20,570 nt of DNA, from positions 1 through 20,570 of IMG/VR virus record IMGVR_UViG_3300045733_000299. One strand, 5' to 3'. Below are positions 15,317-20,557 of the stretch, one piece after another; the stretch's first letter is position 1, and each line of letters opens with the position of its first letter. The notes beneath the pieces are model-generated. The model was not told the DNA's origin. It was given only the letters and a program-made list of their open reading frames with translations, and did not search any database. Both the position numbers and the translations under genes were made by a program. The stretch is from a virus.

Positions 15317-15832
15317 TTAATTACTTTTGAATAAAAACTCTTTTAATTCATCAATAGTTAAATCTTTTGTATCTTCAAATACCTTTAACCAATTATTAGG
15401 TATGTTTATTTTTAATAGTTTACGTTTTATCTTATCCCTTATTCTCAATTTTGCTTTCTGTTTATCACTAATTACAGCTGGTCTATTTACTTTTTGTTTA
15501 GTTTGTTTACCATACTTAATACCTTTTAATGGTGCTTCATAAGGTTTATTCTTAGACCATATTGAATCTCTATATTCTATTTCATGTGTATCATGCCATA
15601 TTTGATGACATTTCCTACACAATACAACTAGAGCTTTATCGGGATATTCCCACAACTTATGACCATTGACATAATATAAATGATGTACCTCTAAACTTTT
15701 GTTGTATTTACATTCACTACATAAGTGCATAGATTTGGTTAATAATCTTTGCCTTTTCTTTTGCCATTGTATAGTCTTTAACTCAGCTAGATGTTGAGTG
15801 CTTTTGATTTCTATTTTAGCATTATTTTTCAT
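15317..15832 (-). CDS. HNH endonuclease, probable homing type
   Basis: 171 aa. HNH module with two zinc pairs: CSEC (38-41), LEVHHLYYVNG with catalytic His50/His51, and LCRKCHQIWH (71-80) with Cys72, Cys75 and His80. The C-terminal 70 residues are Lys-rich, probably DNA-binding, ending in a helix (TIDELKEFLFKSN). Free-standing HNH genes of this size in phage genomes are usually selfish homing nucleases; a packaging-associated HNH is the alternative, but it is not next to terL. ATG 15832 follows GGGGGGATT. The structured stretch directly upstream has no coding sense. Confidence 0.9.
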   Translation of the reverse strand: MKNNAKIEIKSTQHLAELKTIQWQKKRQRLLTKSMHLCSECKYNKSLEVHHLYYVNGHKLWEYPDKALVVLCRKCHQIWHDTHEIEYRDSIWSKNKPYEAPLKGIKYGKQTKQKVNRPAVISDKQKAKLRIRDKIKRKLLKINIPNNWLKVFEDTKDLTIDELKEFLFKSN

Positions 15833-16030
15833 AATCCCCCCTAGAGTGAATTGGTATACTCACTTTACTAATTTTCAGTTAACTTGCAACTACTTGGTTT
15901 TGAGCCCCATGCCTACTATTGCCTTACCGTTAGGTTGTAGTCGTAATTACTTATTAACTTATTCTTGCCATCGAGGATTCCCACCTATTTAGTTTCACAC
16001 CCCCGACCTATCTCCTCCCCCTGTAGGGTA
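15833..16030 (-). ncRNA. Structured non-coding stretch before the HNH gene
   Basis: 198 nt without a credible ORF and richer in G/C than its surroundings. On the minus strand it has several G-runs (GGGGAGGAG, TCGGGGGTG) and a 7-bp hairpin AGTGAGT/ATTCACT with loop ATACCA (15845-15864) just before the HNH start. A 7-bp long-range pairing is also possible between CGACTAC (15943-15937) and GTAGTTG (15893-15887). ACGACTA recalls a group I intron R element, but I cannot build a full core. It may be an intron remnant, a leader controlling the HNH gene, or another RNA. Confidence 0.4.
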
Positions 16031-16237
16031 CTAAGAGTTAGACTGGTCATTAACTACTACGTGAGGTTGCAAATTTTGTTGCACTTTTGTAGTATCTTTT
16101 TCATAATATTTTTTATGCCAATTAATTTTAGGTAATGCCCTAATTATCAATACCCCATATACAGTTGATAAAATGCCTAAACTAAAGGCAAATATTAAAT
16201 CGTATATACTATACAACTGTGAGGATAGCTGATTCAT
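16031..16237 (-). CDS. 68-aa single-pass membrane protein
   Basis: One TM helix (YDLIFAFSLGILSTVYGVLII, about residues 12-32) is followed by a basic segment (NWHKKYYEK) and a polar Gln/Asn/Val tail ending NDQSNS and TAG. Probably N-out, C-in. It overlaps the 3' end of the GroES-like gene by 29 nt. No spanin or holin signature is clear. Function unknown. Confidence 0.65.
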   Translation of the reverse strand: MNQLSSQLYSIYDLIFAFSLGILSTVYGVLIIRALPKINWHKKYYEKDTTKVQQNLQPHVVVNDQSNS

Positions 16238-16628
16238 CTGGTATATGTTTAATTGCTATAATCTCAAAGTTCTTTAGTACTGATACCCCAGGTATTAAAT
16301 CAAAGTCTAATAGATTAGATACCTTATATACTACTCTATCACCTATATGTAACCTTGGTTCATTTTTTGCTATCTGTAATACTATTGCCTCTTGATATAA
16401 CCTATTAATAGTATGTACCATCTTCTTCATAGGCATTTCATCTTCTTGAGGGTTAATACCCTCAGCCTTAGCCTTTGCATAATCAGGTTCACTGCCAACT
16501 GATTCATAATTCCTTAATTTAAGCGGGTGTATAAGCACTCGCCCGTCTAGTGGCTCTAATAGAGAGCACTTGTTAACTAGGTTTGTTATCTTGTTTGTCA
16601 TTCTTACTTTATTATTTATTAATACCAT
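16209..16628 (-). CDS. GroES-like co-chaperonin candidate
   Basis: 139 aa. The layout matches the 10-kDa chaperonin fold: PLDGRVLIHP (26-35) corresponds to the PLHDRVIVK strand of GroES. IGDRVVYKV (95-103) matches the VGDxVxF strand, YQEAIVLQIA (78-87) the RGEVLAVG strand, and ESAILTVV at the C-terminus the ESDILAIV ending. The GroES mobile-loop region is replaced by a longer segment (41-77). Phage co-chaperonins such as T4 gp31 team with host GroEL to fold the capsid protein, which would suit this block. ATG 16628 or ATG 16601 could initiate. Assigned by eye. Confidence 0.75.
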   Translation of the reverse strand: MVLINNKVRMTNKITNLVNKCSLLEPLDGRVLIHPLKLRNYESVGSEPDYAKAKAEGINPQEDEMPMKKMVHTINRLYQEAIVLQIAKNEPRLHIGDRVVYKVSNLLDFDLIPGVSVLKNFEIIAIKHIPDESAILTVV

Positions 16629-16717
16629 TTATGTTTATTGTGTAACCTATTGAGGATAACAATCCCTATGGTTACTATAACTATTAAACTATAAAATATT
16701 ACATCTATCGGGTACAT
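16619..16717 (-). CDS. 32-aa single-pass membrane microprotein
   Basis: ATG 16717, TAA 16621-16619. Residues 5-22 are hydrophobic (DVIFYSLIVIVTIGIVIL), followed by the basic tail NRLHNKHKWY. It overlaps the 66-aa gene by 29 nt and the GroES-like start by 10 nt, filling the gap between them. Layout matches other one-helix microproteins here. Short, so a chance frame is possible. Confidence 0.4.
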   Translation of the reverse strand: MYPIDVIFYSLIVIVTIGIVILNRLHNKHKWY

Positions 16718-16889
16718 ATAATGTGTTTTTACCTTTATTATATATCAATCTTTTGTCTTTAAATGGCAGGGTACTGAAATATGCCTCAAAATCTACGTAT
16801 AATTCACCATATTTAGCCATTATCATAGCCCATTCTACTTGATTAAATGGTTTTAACTCATATATATTCTTAAATACCTCTTCATTCAT
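16689..16889 (-). CDS. 66-aa protein, first gene of the minus-strand block
   Basis: MNEEVFKNIYELKPFNQVEW starts at ATG 16889; TAG stop. Soluble, mixed helix and strand, with FKDKRLIYNKGKNTLYVPDR near the C-terminus. It is the first minus-strand gene after the divergent spacer, so it should be promoter-proximal. No family is recognised. Confidence 0.65.
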   Translation of the reverse strand: MNEEVFKNIYELKPFNQVEWAMIMAKYGELYVDFEAYFSTLPFKDKRLIYNKGKNTLYVPDRCNIL

Positions 16890-17099
16890 GCTTATAATAC
16901 GTATATACTGTATAAATGTTACATGTATTAGTAAAAATTGTGTGTATAATGCCCCGCCTTAACTGTTACATTAGTAATACCCCCGTACCTAGTGTATATA
17001 ATGTCGAGCGTAGACTGCCTCAATCAGACTACCCCCTAGCCCTTTGGGCAGGGATGGTACCCGTGGCCAATGAAATTATAAAACTAAAAAATTACGACA
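16890..17099. promoter_or_regulatory. Divergent intergenic control region
   Basis: This spacer separates the leftward and rightward blocks, so both transcription units probably start here. Plus-strand TATAAT occurs twice (16945-16950 and 16997-17002), each in a GTGTATA context; neither has a good -35. Downstream, the leader is GC-richer than its surroundings and folds locally: GTAGaCTG/CAGaCTAC with loop CCTCAAT, then GCCC-TTT-GGGC. The 60 nt before the first plus-strand ATG end in ATTACGACAATG. Confidence 0.5.
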
Positions 17100-17103
17100 A
17101 TGA
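17085..17103 (+). repeat. Partial copy of the start-codon element
   Basis: AAAAAATTACGACAATGA matches the last 11 nt (TACGACAATGA) of the 19-nt element seen at three later starts and includes the ATG of the 64-aa gene. Confidence 0.6.
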
Positions 17104-17294
17104 AAGCAAGAGAAATGTACTTCGTTAGACCAAATGCAGACTTGAGCAAGGTAAAATTAACAGCAAAAGGTGCAAATGAGATCATGATCATAGATGGACA
17201 GAAGTGTGAAGTGTTCGGTAATGCTAAGTGGACAGCTATAAGACCAATCAATGAGCCTAAGACAGCCAAAACAGTAAGAAAGAGCACAAAATAG
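17100..17294 (+). CDS. 64-aa basic protein, first plus-strand gene
   Basis: MKAREMYFVRPNADLSKVKL starts at ATG 17100 within ATTACGACAATGA; TAG stop. Positively charged, with a compact alternating pattern (IMIIDGQKCEVFGNAKWTAI) and a Lys/Thr-rich tail (KTAKTVRKSTK). Being first after the divergent spacer it is likely an early gene. No family is recognised. Confidence 0.75.
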   Translation: MKAREMYFVRPNADLSKVKLTAKGANEIMIIDGQKCEVFGNAKWTAIRPINEPKTAKTVRKSTK

Positions 17295-17338
17295 GGCACG
17301 TGGGCGTAAAAAACCCACATAAAACATCAATTAATGCA

Positions 17339-17372
17339 TGCATACGGATCTTGACTAGATCCAATGTGTGCA
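17339..17372 (+). repeat. 12-bp bulged hairpin in leader
   Basis: TGCATAC-GGATC (17339-17350) pairs with GATCC-aat-GTGTGCA (17358-17372) around TTGACTA, with one G-U pair and a 3-nt bulge. It lies 60 nt upstream of the 59-aa gene, in the 137-nt gap 17295-17431 where I see no gene. There is no U-run, so it is not an ordinary terminator; it may be an operator or mRNA structure. Confidence 0.5.
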
Positions 17373-17374
17373 CC

Positions 17375-17404
17375 TTGACACTATCTAAGCATTAACAATA
17401 ATCA
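17375..17404 (+). promoter_or_regulatory. Possible promoter, TTGACA box
   Basis: TTGACA (17375-17380) is followed after 16 to 18 nt by AATAAT/TAATCA. This resembles a sigma70-type promoter ahead of the 59-aa gene and directly follows the 12-bp hairpin. The -10 is poor, and Bacteroidota hosts prefer a different consensus. Confidence 0.3.
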
Positions 17405-17431
17405 TAACTATTAATAAACACATAGCTTATC

Positions 17432-17611
17432 ATGAAAATATATACATTCTGGTCAAAGAAATTCAATGATGTGGTAGTCATTGTGGAAGAAGATATAACA
17501 TCTGCAATTAAACAATTAAATGCAATGCAAGAAACAAAAGATCATGATTATATTATTGGTTCATCAATACCATGTATTAAAGGATATAATTGCACAACAA
17601 CAATAATCTAA
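17432..17611 (+). CDS. 59-aa protein, unknown function
   Basis: ATG 17432, TAA 17609-17611. MKIYTFWSKKFNDVVVIVEE begins a strand-helix arrangement, followed by DITSAIKQLNAMQETKDHDY and a C-terminal strand. The stop TAA lies inside the repeat stretch that precedes the next gene, leaving only 16 nt between them. The start lacks the ACTACGACA element (leader AGCTTATC). No family is recognised. Confidence 0.7.
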   Translation: MKIYTFWSKKFNDVVVIVEEDITSAIKQLNAMQETKDHDYIIGSSIPCIKGYNCTTTII

Positions 17612-17612
17612 C

Positions 17613-17631
17613 TTAATAACTACGACAATGA
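17613..17631 (+). repeat. Start-codon element, full copy
   Basis: TTAATAACTACGACAATGA, including the ATG of the 208-aa gene. The match to the copy at 18768 extends 5 nt further upstream (CTAAC), giving 24 identical nt. Confidence 0.85.
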
Positions 17632-18254
17632 AAACTTTGACACTAGATCAATATCCTAAACATAGAGGAATTAATCCAGAATTATTATCAACAGATCAAA
17701 TAAACATAAGAGTTATTGCAACAACTATAACAAATGTTGAAACTAAAGTATGTAAGAAATGTCTTAATACATTACCAATAACAGAATTCTGGTTCAATAA
17801 CAAAACAAAAAATTATAGAAAAAGTAAATGTAAAGACTGTATGTCTGAAGAACAAGGTGTTATTGAAATAGGTAGAGTTAGATTTGCAAGGAAAATATTA
17901 ACAAAAGGTTTTAGACGATGTTCAATATGTAAAGATATTAAACACATATCTGAATTTAGTAAAGACAAGCACTCAAAAAATACAAAGGATAATAAAACTA
18001 GTCACACTTGCAAAGACTGTAATTATAAATTACATAGACATTATTTAGATAATGTACATAACAAAAGAGTAGAAGCAATGCCAATAAAACACACAGTAGA
18101 TAATAAAGATTTTAAATCAGATAGATCCTTTGCAATATATCTATTAAAAACATATGAAATACCAATAACACAAACAGAAAAAAGGATACAAACATATAAA
18201 TATACAGACGAACAATGTACATTACCATCACATAAAATACGACATAAACCATGA
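17628..18254 (+). CDS. Double zinc-knuckle protein
   Basis: 208 aa, Lys-rich. Two zinc units of the same type: CKKC (42-45) with CKDC (68-71), and CSIC (98-101) with CKDC (128-131). Each contains a short motif before an aromatic (LPITEFWFNNK; IKHISEFSKDK) and ends in CKDC. This arrangement, CxxC, about 22-26 residues, CKxC, is widespread in phage and HNH-like nuclease N-termini. The catalytic His cluster of an HNH is not obvious, although HRHYLDNVHNKR follows. Probably a nucleic-acid-binding protein. The start lies in the 19-nt element; the end overlaps the next gene as ATGA. Confidence 0.8.
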   Translation: MKTLTLDQYPKHRGINPELLSTDQINIRVIATTITNVETKVCKKCLNTLPITEFWFNNKTKNYRKSKCKDCMSEEQGVIEIGRVRFARKILTKGFRRCSICKDIKHISEFSKDKHSKNTKDNKTSHTCKDCNYKLHRHYLDNVHNKRVEAMPIKHTVDNKDFKSDRSFAIYLLKTYEIPITQTEKRIQTYKYTDEQCTLPSHKIRHKP

Positions 18255-18652
18255 TATCAGTTAGACACCTCAACCAGCCAATAGTCAAACATGTTCCAAA
18301 GAGGACAGAAGCAGACTATATTATCAAACGTGACACACTTGATATGCTTGATAAACTAGCAGGTAAGTTACCAAAGTTTAATCATATATTATTCCCAAGT
18401 AATAATATCATGCATAAACATAATAGTAAATTATTATCATTATTATTAATGATAGTGTTATCATTATGTATATCATGTAGGCAACCTGATGTTAAACAAC
18501 CTCAATCATATCAAACTAATGATATGTTCATACGTGATCTTAGTGATACAACAATACCTGAATTTAAGCGCTTTAAAATAGATACAGCTAAACTAAGGAA
18601 AGCTGCACTTACTAATAAAGCAGACTTAAAAGGTAGAATATATAAATATTAA
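18251..18652 (+). CDS. Membrane or lipoprotein-like protein with an internal start
   Basis: 133 aa, starting within ATGA of the previous gene. Residues 1-53 are polar and basic. From Met54 the sequence MHKHNSKLLSLLLMIVLS then LCISC is a textbook lipoprotein-type signal (basic n-region, hydrophobic h-region, Cys76), followed by a polar, Pro/Gln-rich mature part. If translation starts at ATG 18410, the product is a 80-aa lipoprotein, plausibly an envelope or superinfection-exclusion factor. If from 18251, it is a membrane protein with an N-terminal domain. The box is a loose lipobox because position -3 is Cys. Confidence 0.7.
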   Translation: MISVRHLNQPIVKHVPKRTEADYIIKRDTLDMLDKLAGKLPKFNHILFPSNNIMHKHNSKLLSLLLMIVLSLCISCRQPDVKQPQSYQTNDMFIRDLSDTTIPEFKRFKIDTAKLRKAALTNKADLKGRIYKY

Positions 18653-18655
18653 TAA

Positions 18656-18674
18656 TTAATAACTACGACAATGA
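18656..18674 (+). repeat. Start-codon element, full copy
   Basis: TTAATAACTACGACAATGA, including the ATG of the 31-aa membrane microprotein. Confidence 0.85.
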
Positions 18675-18766
18675 ACAATCAACCTACATCAAATGACAGA
18701 TACATTAATACAATTATTGTATTGATAGTCGCTTTACTCATATGCTTAACAATATTATTTGGCTAA
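18671..18766 (+). CDS. 31-aa single-pass membrane microprotein
   Basis: ATG 18671 lies in a perfect 19-nt element and TAA ends at 18766. A polar N-terminus (MNNQPTSNDRYIN) leads into one TM helix (TIIVLIVALLICLTILFG) that ends the protein, a tail-anchored layout opposite to the minus-strand microproteins. The shared start element makes it credible despite its length. Function unknown. Confidence 0.7.
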   Translation: MNNQPTSNDRYINTIIVLIVALLICLTILFG

Positions 18767-18767
18767 C

Positions 18768-18786
18768 TTAATAACTACGACAATGA
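18768..18786 (+). repeat. Start-codon element, full copy
   Basis: TTAATAACTACGACAATGA, including the ATG of the 85-aa gene. With CTAAC just upstream it is identical to the 17613 copy over 24 nt. Confidence 0.85.
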
Positions 18787-19040
18787 GTAATCATTTAATT
18801 AAAACATTAGACCTTGCTGGCACTGAAACAACAACAGTGCTGGCATCATCAACACAAGAACACAAGATACTACAAGTATGTGTCAAATATGAGATAAATA
18901 AAGGGATATTATTCTCAAGAACATATTATACTCTTAAACATAGAGGTAATATAGTATGGATAGGTGATTATGTTCATATGGCAATTAATAAGTATAATGA
19001 AATACATTCATCATATAAACCTCAACCAATACTGCCATGA
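18783..19040 (+). CDS. 85-aa protein, unknown function
   Basis: MSNHLIKTLDLAGTETTTVL from the ATG within the start element. A longer reading from a TTG at 18759 would place the repeat inside the gene, so the ATG is preferred. The central part has strand-type segments (KILQVCVKYEINKGILFSRT, YYTLKHRGNIVWIGDYVH). The stop overlaps the next ATG as ATGA. No family is recognised. Confidence 0.75.
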   Translation: MSNHLIKTLDLAGTETTTVLASSTQEHKILQVCVKYEINKGILFSRTYYTLKHRGNIVWIGDYVHMAINKYNEIHSSYKPQPILP

Positions 19041-19198
19041 GTGACGATATAAGACAAAATCCATATGTGTTTATTGATAACTATCCAACAGGTATATCAA
19101 TAAATAATAAAATAATAATAGTACATGTAGACTATTTATTATACGCTAAGAAGGCACCATCACCTATAATGCCACGAATAATCATAATGCTCAACTAA
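19037..19198 (+). CDS. 53-aa protein, unknown function
   Basis: ATG 19037 overlaps the previous stop (ATGA) and TAA ends at 19198. MSDDIRQNPYVFIDNYPTG, then a strand-rich stretch SINNKIIIVHVDYLLYAKK and a basic C-terminus PRIIIMLN. Coupled position supports it. No family is recognised. Confidence 0.6.
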   Translation: MSDDIRQNPYVFIDNYPTGISINNKIIIVHVDYLLYAKKAPSPIMPRIIIMLN

Positions 19199-19203
19199 TC
19201 ACA

Positions 19204-19485
19204 ATGAAAAAGATCAATTGTATATTAGTACCTAACATAGGGATAAATGATGCAGTGATAGGATATACTGCAATACGATTCCCTATTATTGAGAAAGACA
19301 CACAAGATTTAATGGATATAGACAATCCTGAGATCACATGTAATGTTGATACCAAGTTTGACTTATTCAGATATATCGAAGATGGTGTACCAAATCTAAC
19401 ACCATTCAACATAACTGAGACATGCCATGCACCATCATTCGATAAAGCTATTCAATGGTTTAATAGAATGACTAGAGCAGGGTAG
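19204..19485 (+). CDS. 93-aa protein, unknown function
   Basis: MKKINCILVPNIGINDAVIG starts 5 nt after the previous stop. Mixed strand and helix, weakly acidic, ending in a helix (SFDKAIQWFNRMTRAG). There is no start element, only TAATCACA before the ATG. Three Cys residues are not in metal-like pairs. No family is recognised. The following 77 nt contain nothing beyond an AT-rich leader for the next gene. Confidence 0.7.
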   Translation: MKKINCILVPNIGINDAVIGYTAIRFPIIEKDTQDLMDIDNPEITCNVDTKFDLFRYIEDGVPNLTPFNITETCHAPSFDKAIQWFNRMTRAG

Positions 19486-19562
19486 CAATAACTCACAATA
19501 ACCACAAATATATATTCGCTAAAATTATTCTAAATCATTCACTATTATTAATAATTACAATT

Positions 19563-20396
19563 ATGGCAAAGCAAACATTCACAGCAGATGAAGCATTAGA
19601 TCTTCTTATCTCCATGAATCCATTACGTTTGGGTGTTAATGCAAACCCACTCGTTGAAAAAGACAATCAGTTTATCATAACTGGCAAAAGGAAGACCATT
19701 AAAGGTATTCCAAATGTTGAAGCATACGTTGACATGACTAAGATAACAGAAGCTGGAAAAGCAGCAAATCCAGGCTTAGTAGCAGGCAGATATATCAGAA
19801 TGACCAAAACTGATATGACAAAAGAAATAACATCATTAACTGACAAATTGAGAGCAGGTCGTAAGCCTGTAGCTGATAACTTATTCGAAAATCAGAATCC
19901 ATTGTTATTCAGCAAACTCCTTCAGTTATTAGGTCAGAAAGATGAGAAAGGCAATTACACATATTTCACAAGAATGCCAGATGATAAAAATGGCAATCCT
20001 GTATTAATACTGAAGATTGCAGTTCCAGGTGCATTTGTAACATTGAACATGCCACCACATTTCAAAATAGATGTAGAAGGCAAAATATTAGCAGGTGCAA
20101 GAAAAGACCTCAGAACACAATCATATGGTAGTCCTGAAAGCATTGTATTCAACGATGTAACACTATTCTTATTACCTGAAGAATTTGAAAGACTTCAGTC
20201 AAAAGCATTGAATATATTTCAAAAGACTGTTGAACCAATGCTTGCGAAAGAAATTGTCAAGATCACAAGAGTTGCTGGTAAAGAAGTTGCTAAAGAAGTA
20301 AAAGCTAATACTACTACTGCAGAAAATCTTGAAACAGCACCACCTGCAAATGAAATACCAGAACAAGAGCTTGATGAAATGGGTAATCCAATTTAA
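19563..20396 (+). CDS. 277-aa protein with acidic tail, possible nucleic-acid-binding role
   Basis: 277 aa, the largest plus-strand gene. Helical N-terminus (TADEALDLLISMNPLRLG), then beta-rich segments (QFIITGKRKTIKG; GAFVTLNMPPHFKIDVEG). A helical segment follows near residues 214-245 and a low-complexity Ala/Thr/Glu/Pro linker ends in the acidic tail EQELDEMGNPI. A beta-rich core plus linker and acidic tail with hydrophobic end is the general plan of single-stranded DNA-binding proteins, but no OB-fold motif is certain. It is the last gene before the terminator. Function unproven. Confidence 0.85.
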   Translation: MAKQTFTADEALDLLISMNPLRLGVNANPLVEKDNQFIITGKRKTIKGIPNVEAYVDMTKITEAGKAANPGLVAGRYIRMTKTDMTKEITSLTDKLRAGRKPVADNLFENQNPLLFSKLLQLLGQKDEKGNYTYFTRMPDDKNGNPVLILKIAVPGAFVTLNMPPHFKIDVEGKILAGARKDLRTQSYGSPESIVFNDVTLFLLPEEFERLQSKALNIFQKTVEPMLAKEIVKITRVAGKEVAKEVKANTTTAENLETAPPANEIPEQELDEMGNPI

Positions 20397-20431
20397 TAGA
20401 TTACCTAAATAAAATACCACTGAAGGTTGAA

Positions 20432-20503
20432 TGTACTCTCACACATTACTGTACCAACATAGTTTGTCGTAGGCTATGTCAGTAATGAGGGAGTACATTT
20501 TTT
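20432..20503 (+). terminator. Long three-stem intrinsic terminator
   Basis: TGTACTCTC pairs with GGGAGTACA, CATTACTG with CAGTAATG, and ACATAG with CTATGT around an 11-nt apical loop TTTGTCGTAGG, all coaxial with small bulges. It is followed by TTTTTT and then CCCTATTTTTTG. It ends the plus-strand unit. It is much longer than needed for termination, and its loop complements the start-codon element. Confidence 0.85.
20464..20472 (+). other. Terminator loop complementary to start-codon element
   Basis: TTGTCGTAG in the apical loop is the exact reverse complement of CTACGACAA, which directly abuts or overlaps the ATG of the three full element copies (17613, 18656, 18768). With the partial copy at 17085 it pairs as well with one G-U. 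The loop is exposed in the predicted stem-loop. Confidence 0.6.
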
Positions 20504-20511
20504 CCCTATTT

Positions 20512-20542
20512 TTTGTTTCAATGCATACTTACTTATAAACCC
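20512..20542 (+). promoter_or_regulatory. Possible Bacteroidota-type promoter for the edge gene
   Basis: TTTG (20512-20515) is followed about 18 nt later by TATAAAC, near the -33 TTTG and -7 TAnnTTTG spacing, directly after the terminator and before a new ATG. The -7 match is weak. Confidence 0.3.
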
Positions 20543-20557
20543 TTAATAATAATAAAA

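Noticed and set aside
15833-16030. tRNA gene in the structured spacer
   Set aside because: No T-arm (GTTCRANNC with a 5-bp stem) or cloverleaf could be formed on either strand.
16916-17128. 70-aa plus-strand frame across the divergent spacer
   Set aside because: It runs through promoter-like and hairpin sequence, has unprotein-like composition and overlaps the better-supported gene at 17100.
17084-17320. 78-aa hydrophobic minus-strand frame
   Set aside because: Antisense of the 64-aa gene, which has a start element and correct direction.
17351-18290. Loop TTGACTA of the 17339 hairpin matching TAGTCAA near 18284
   Set aside because: A 7-nt match is expected by chance in a window this size and does not lie at a start codon.
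17085-18786. CRISPR-like repeat array
   Set aside because: Copies of the 19-nt element sit at gene starts with spacing of about 110 to 1040 nt and are not regular.
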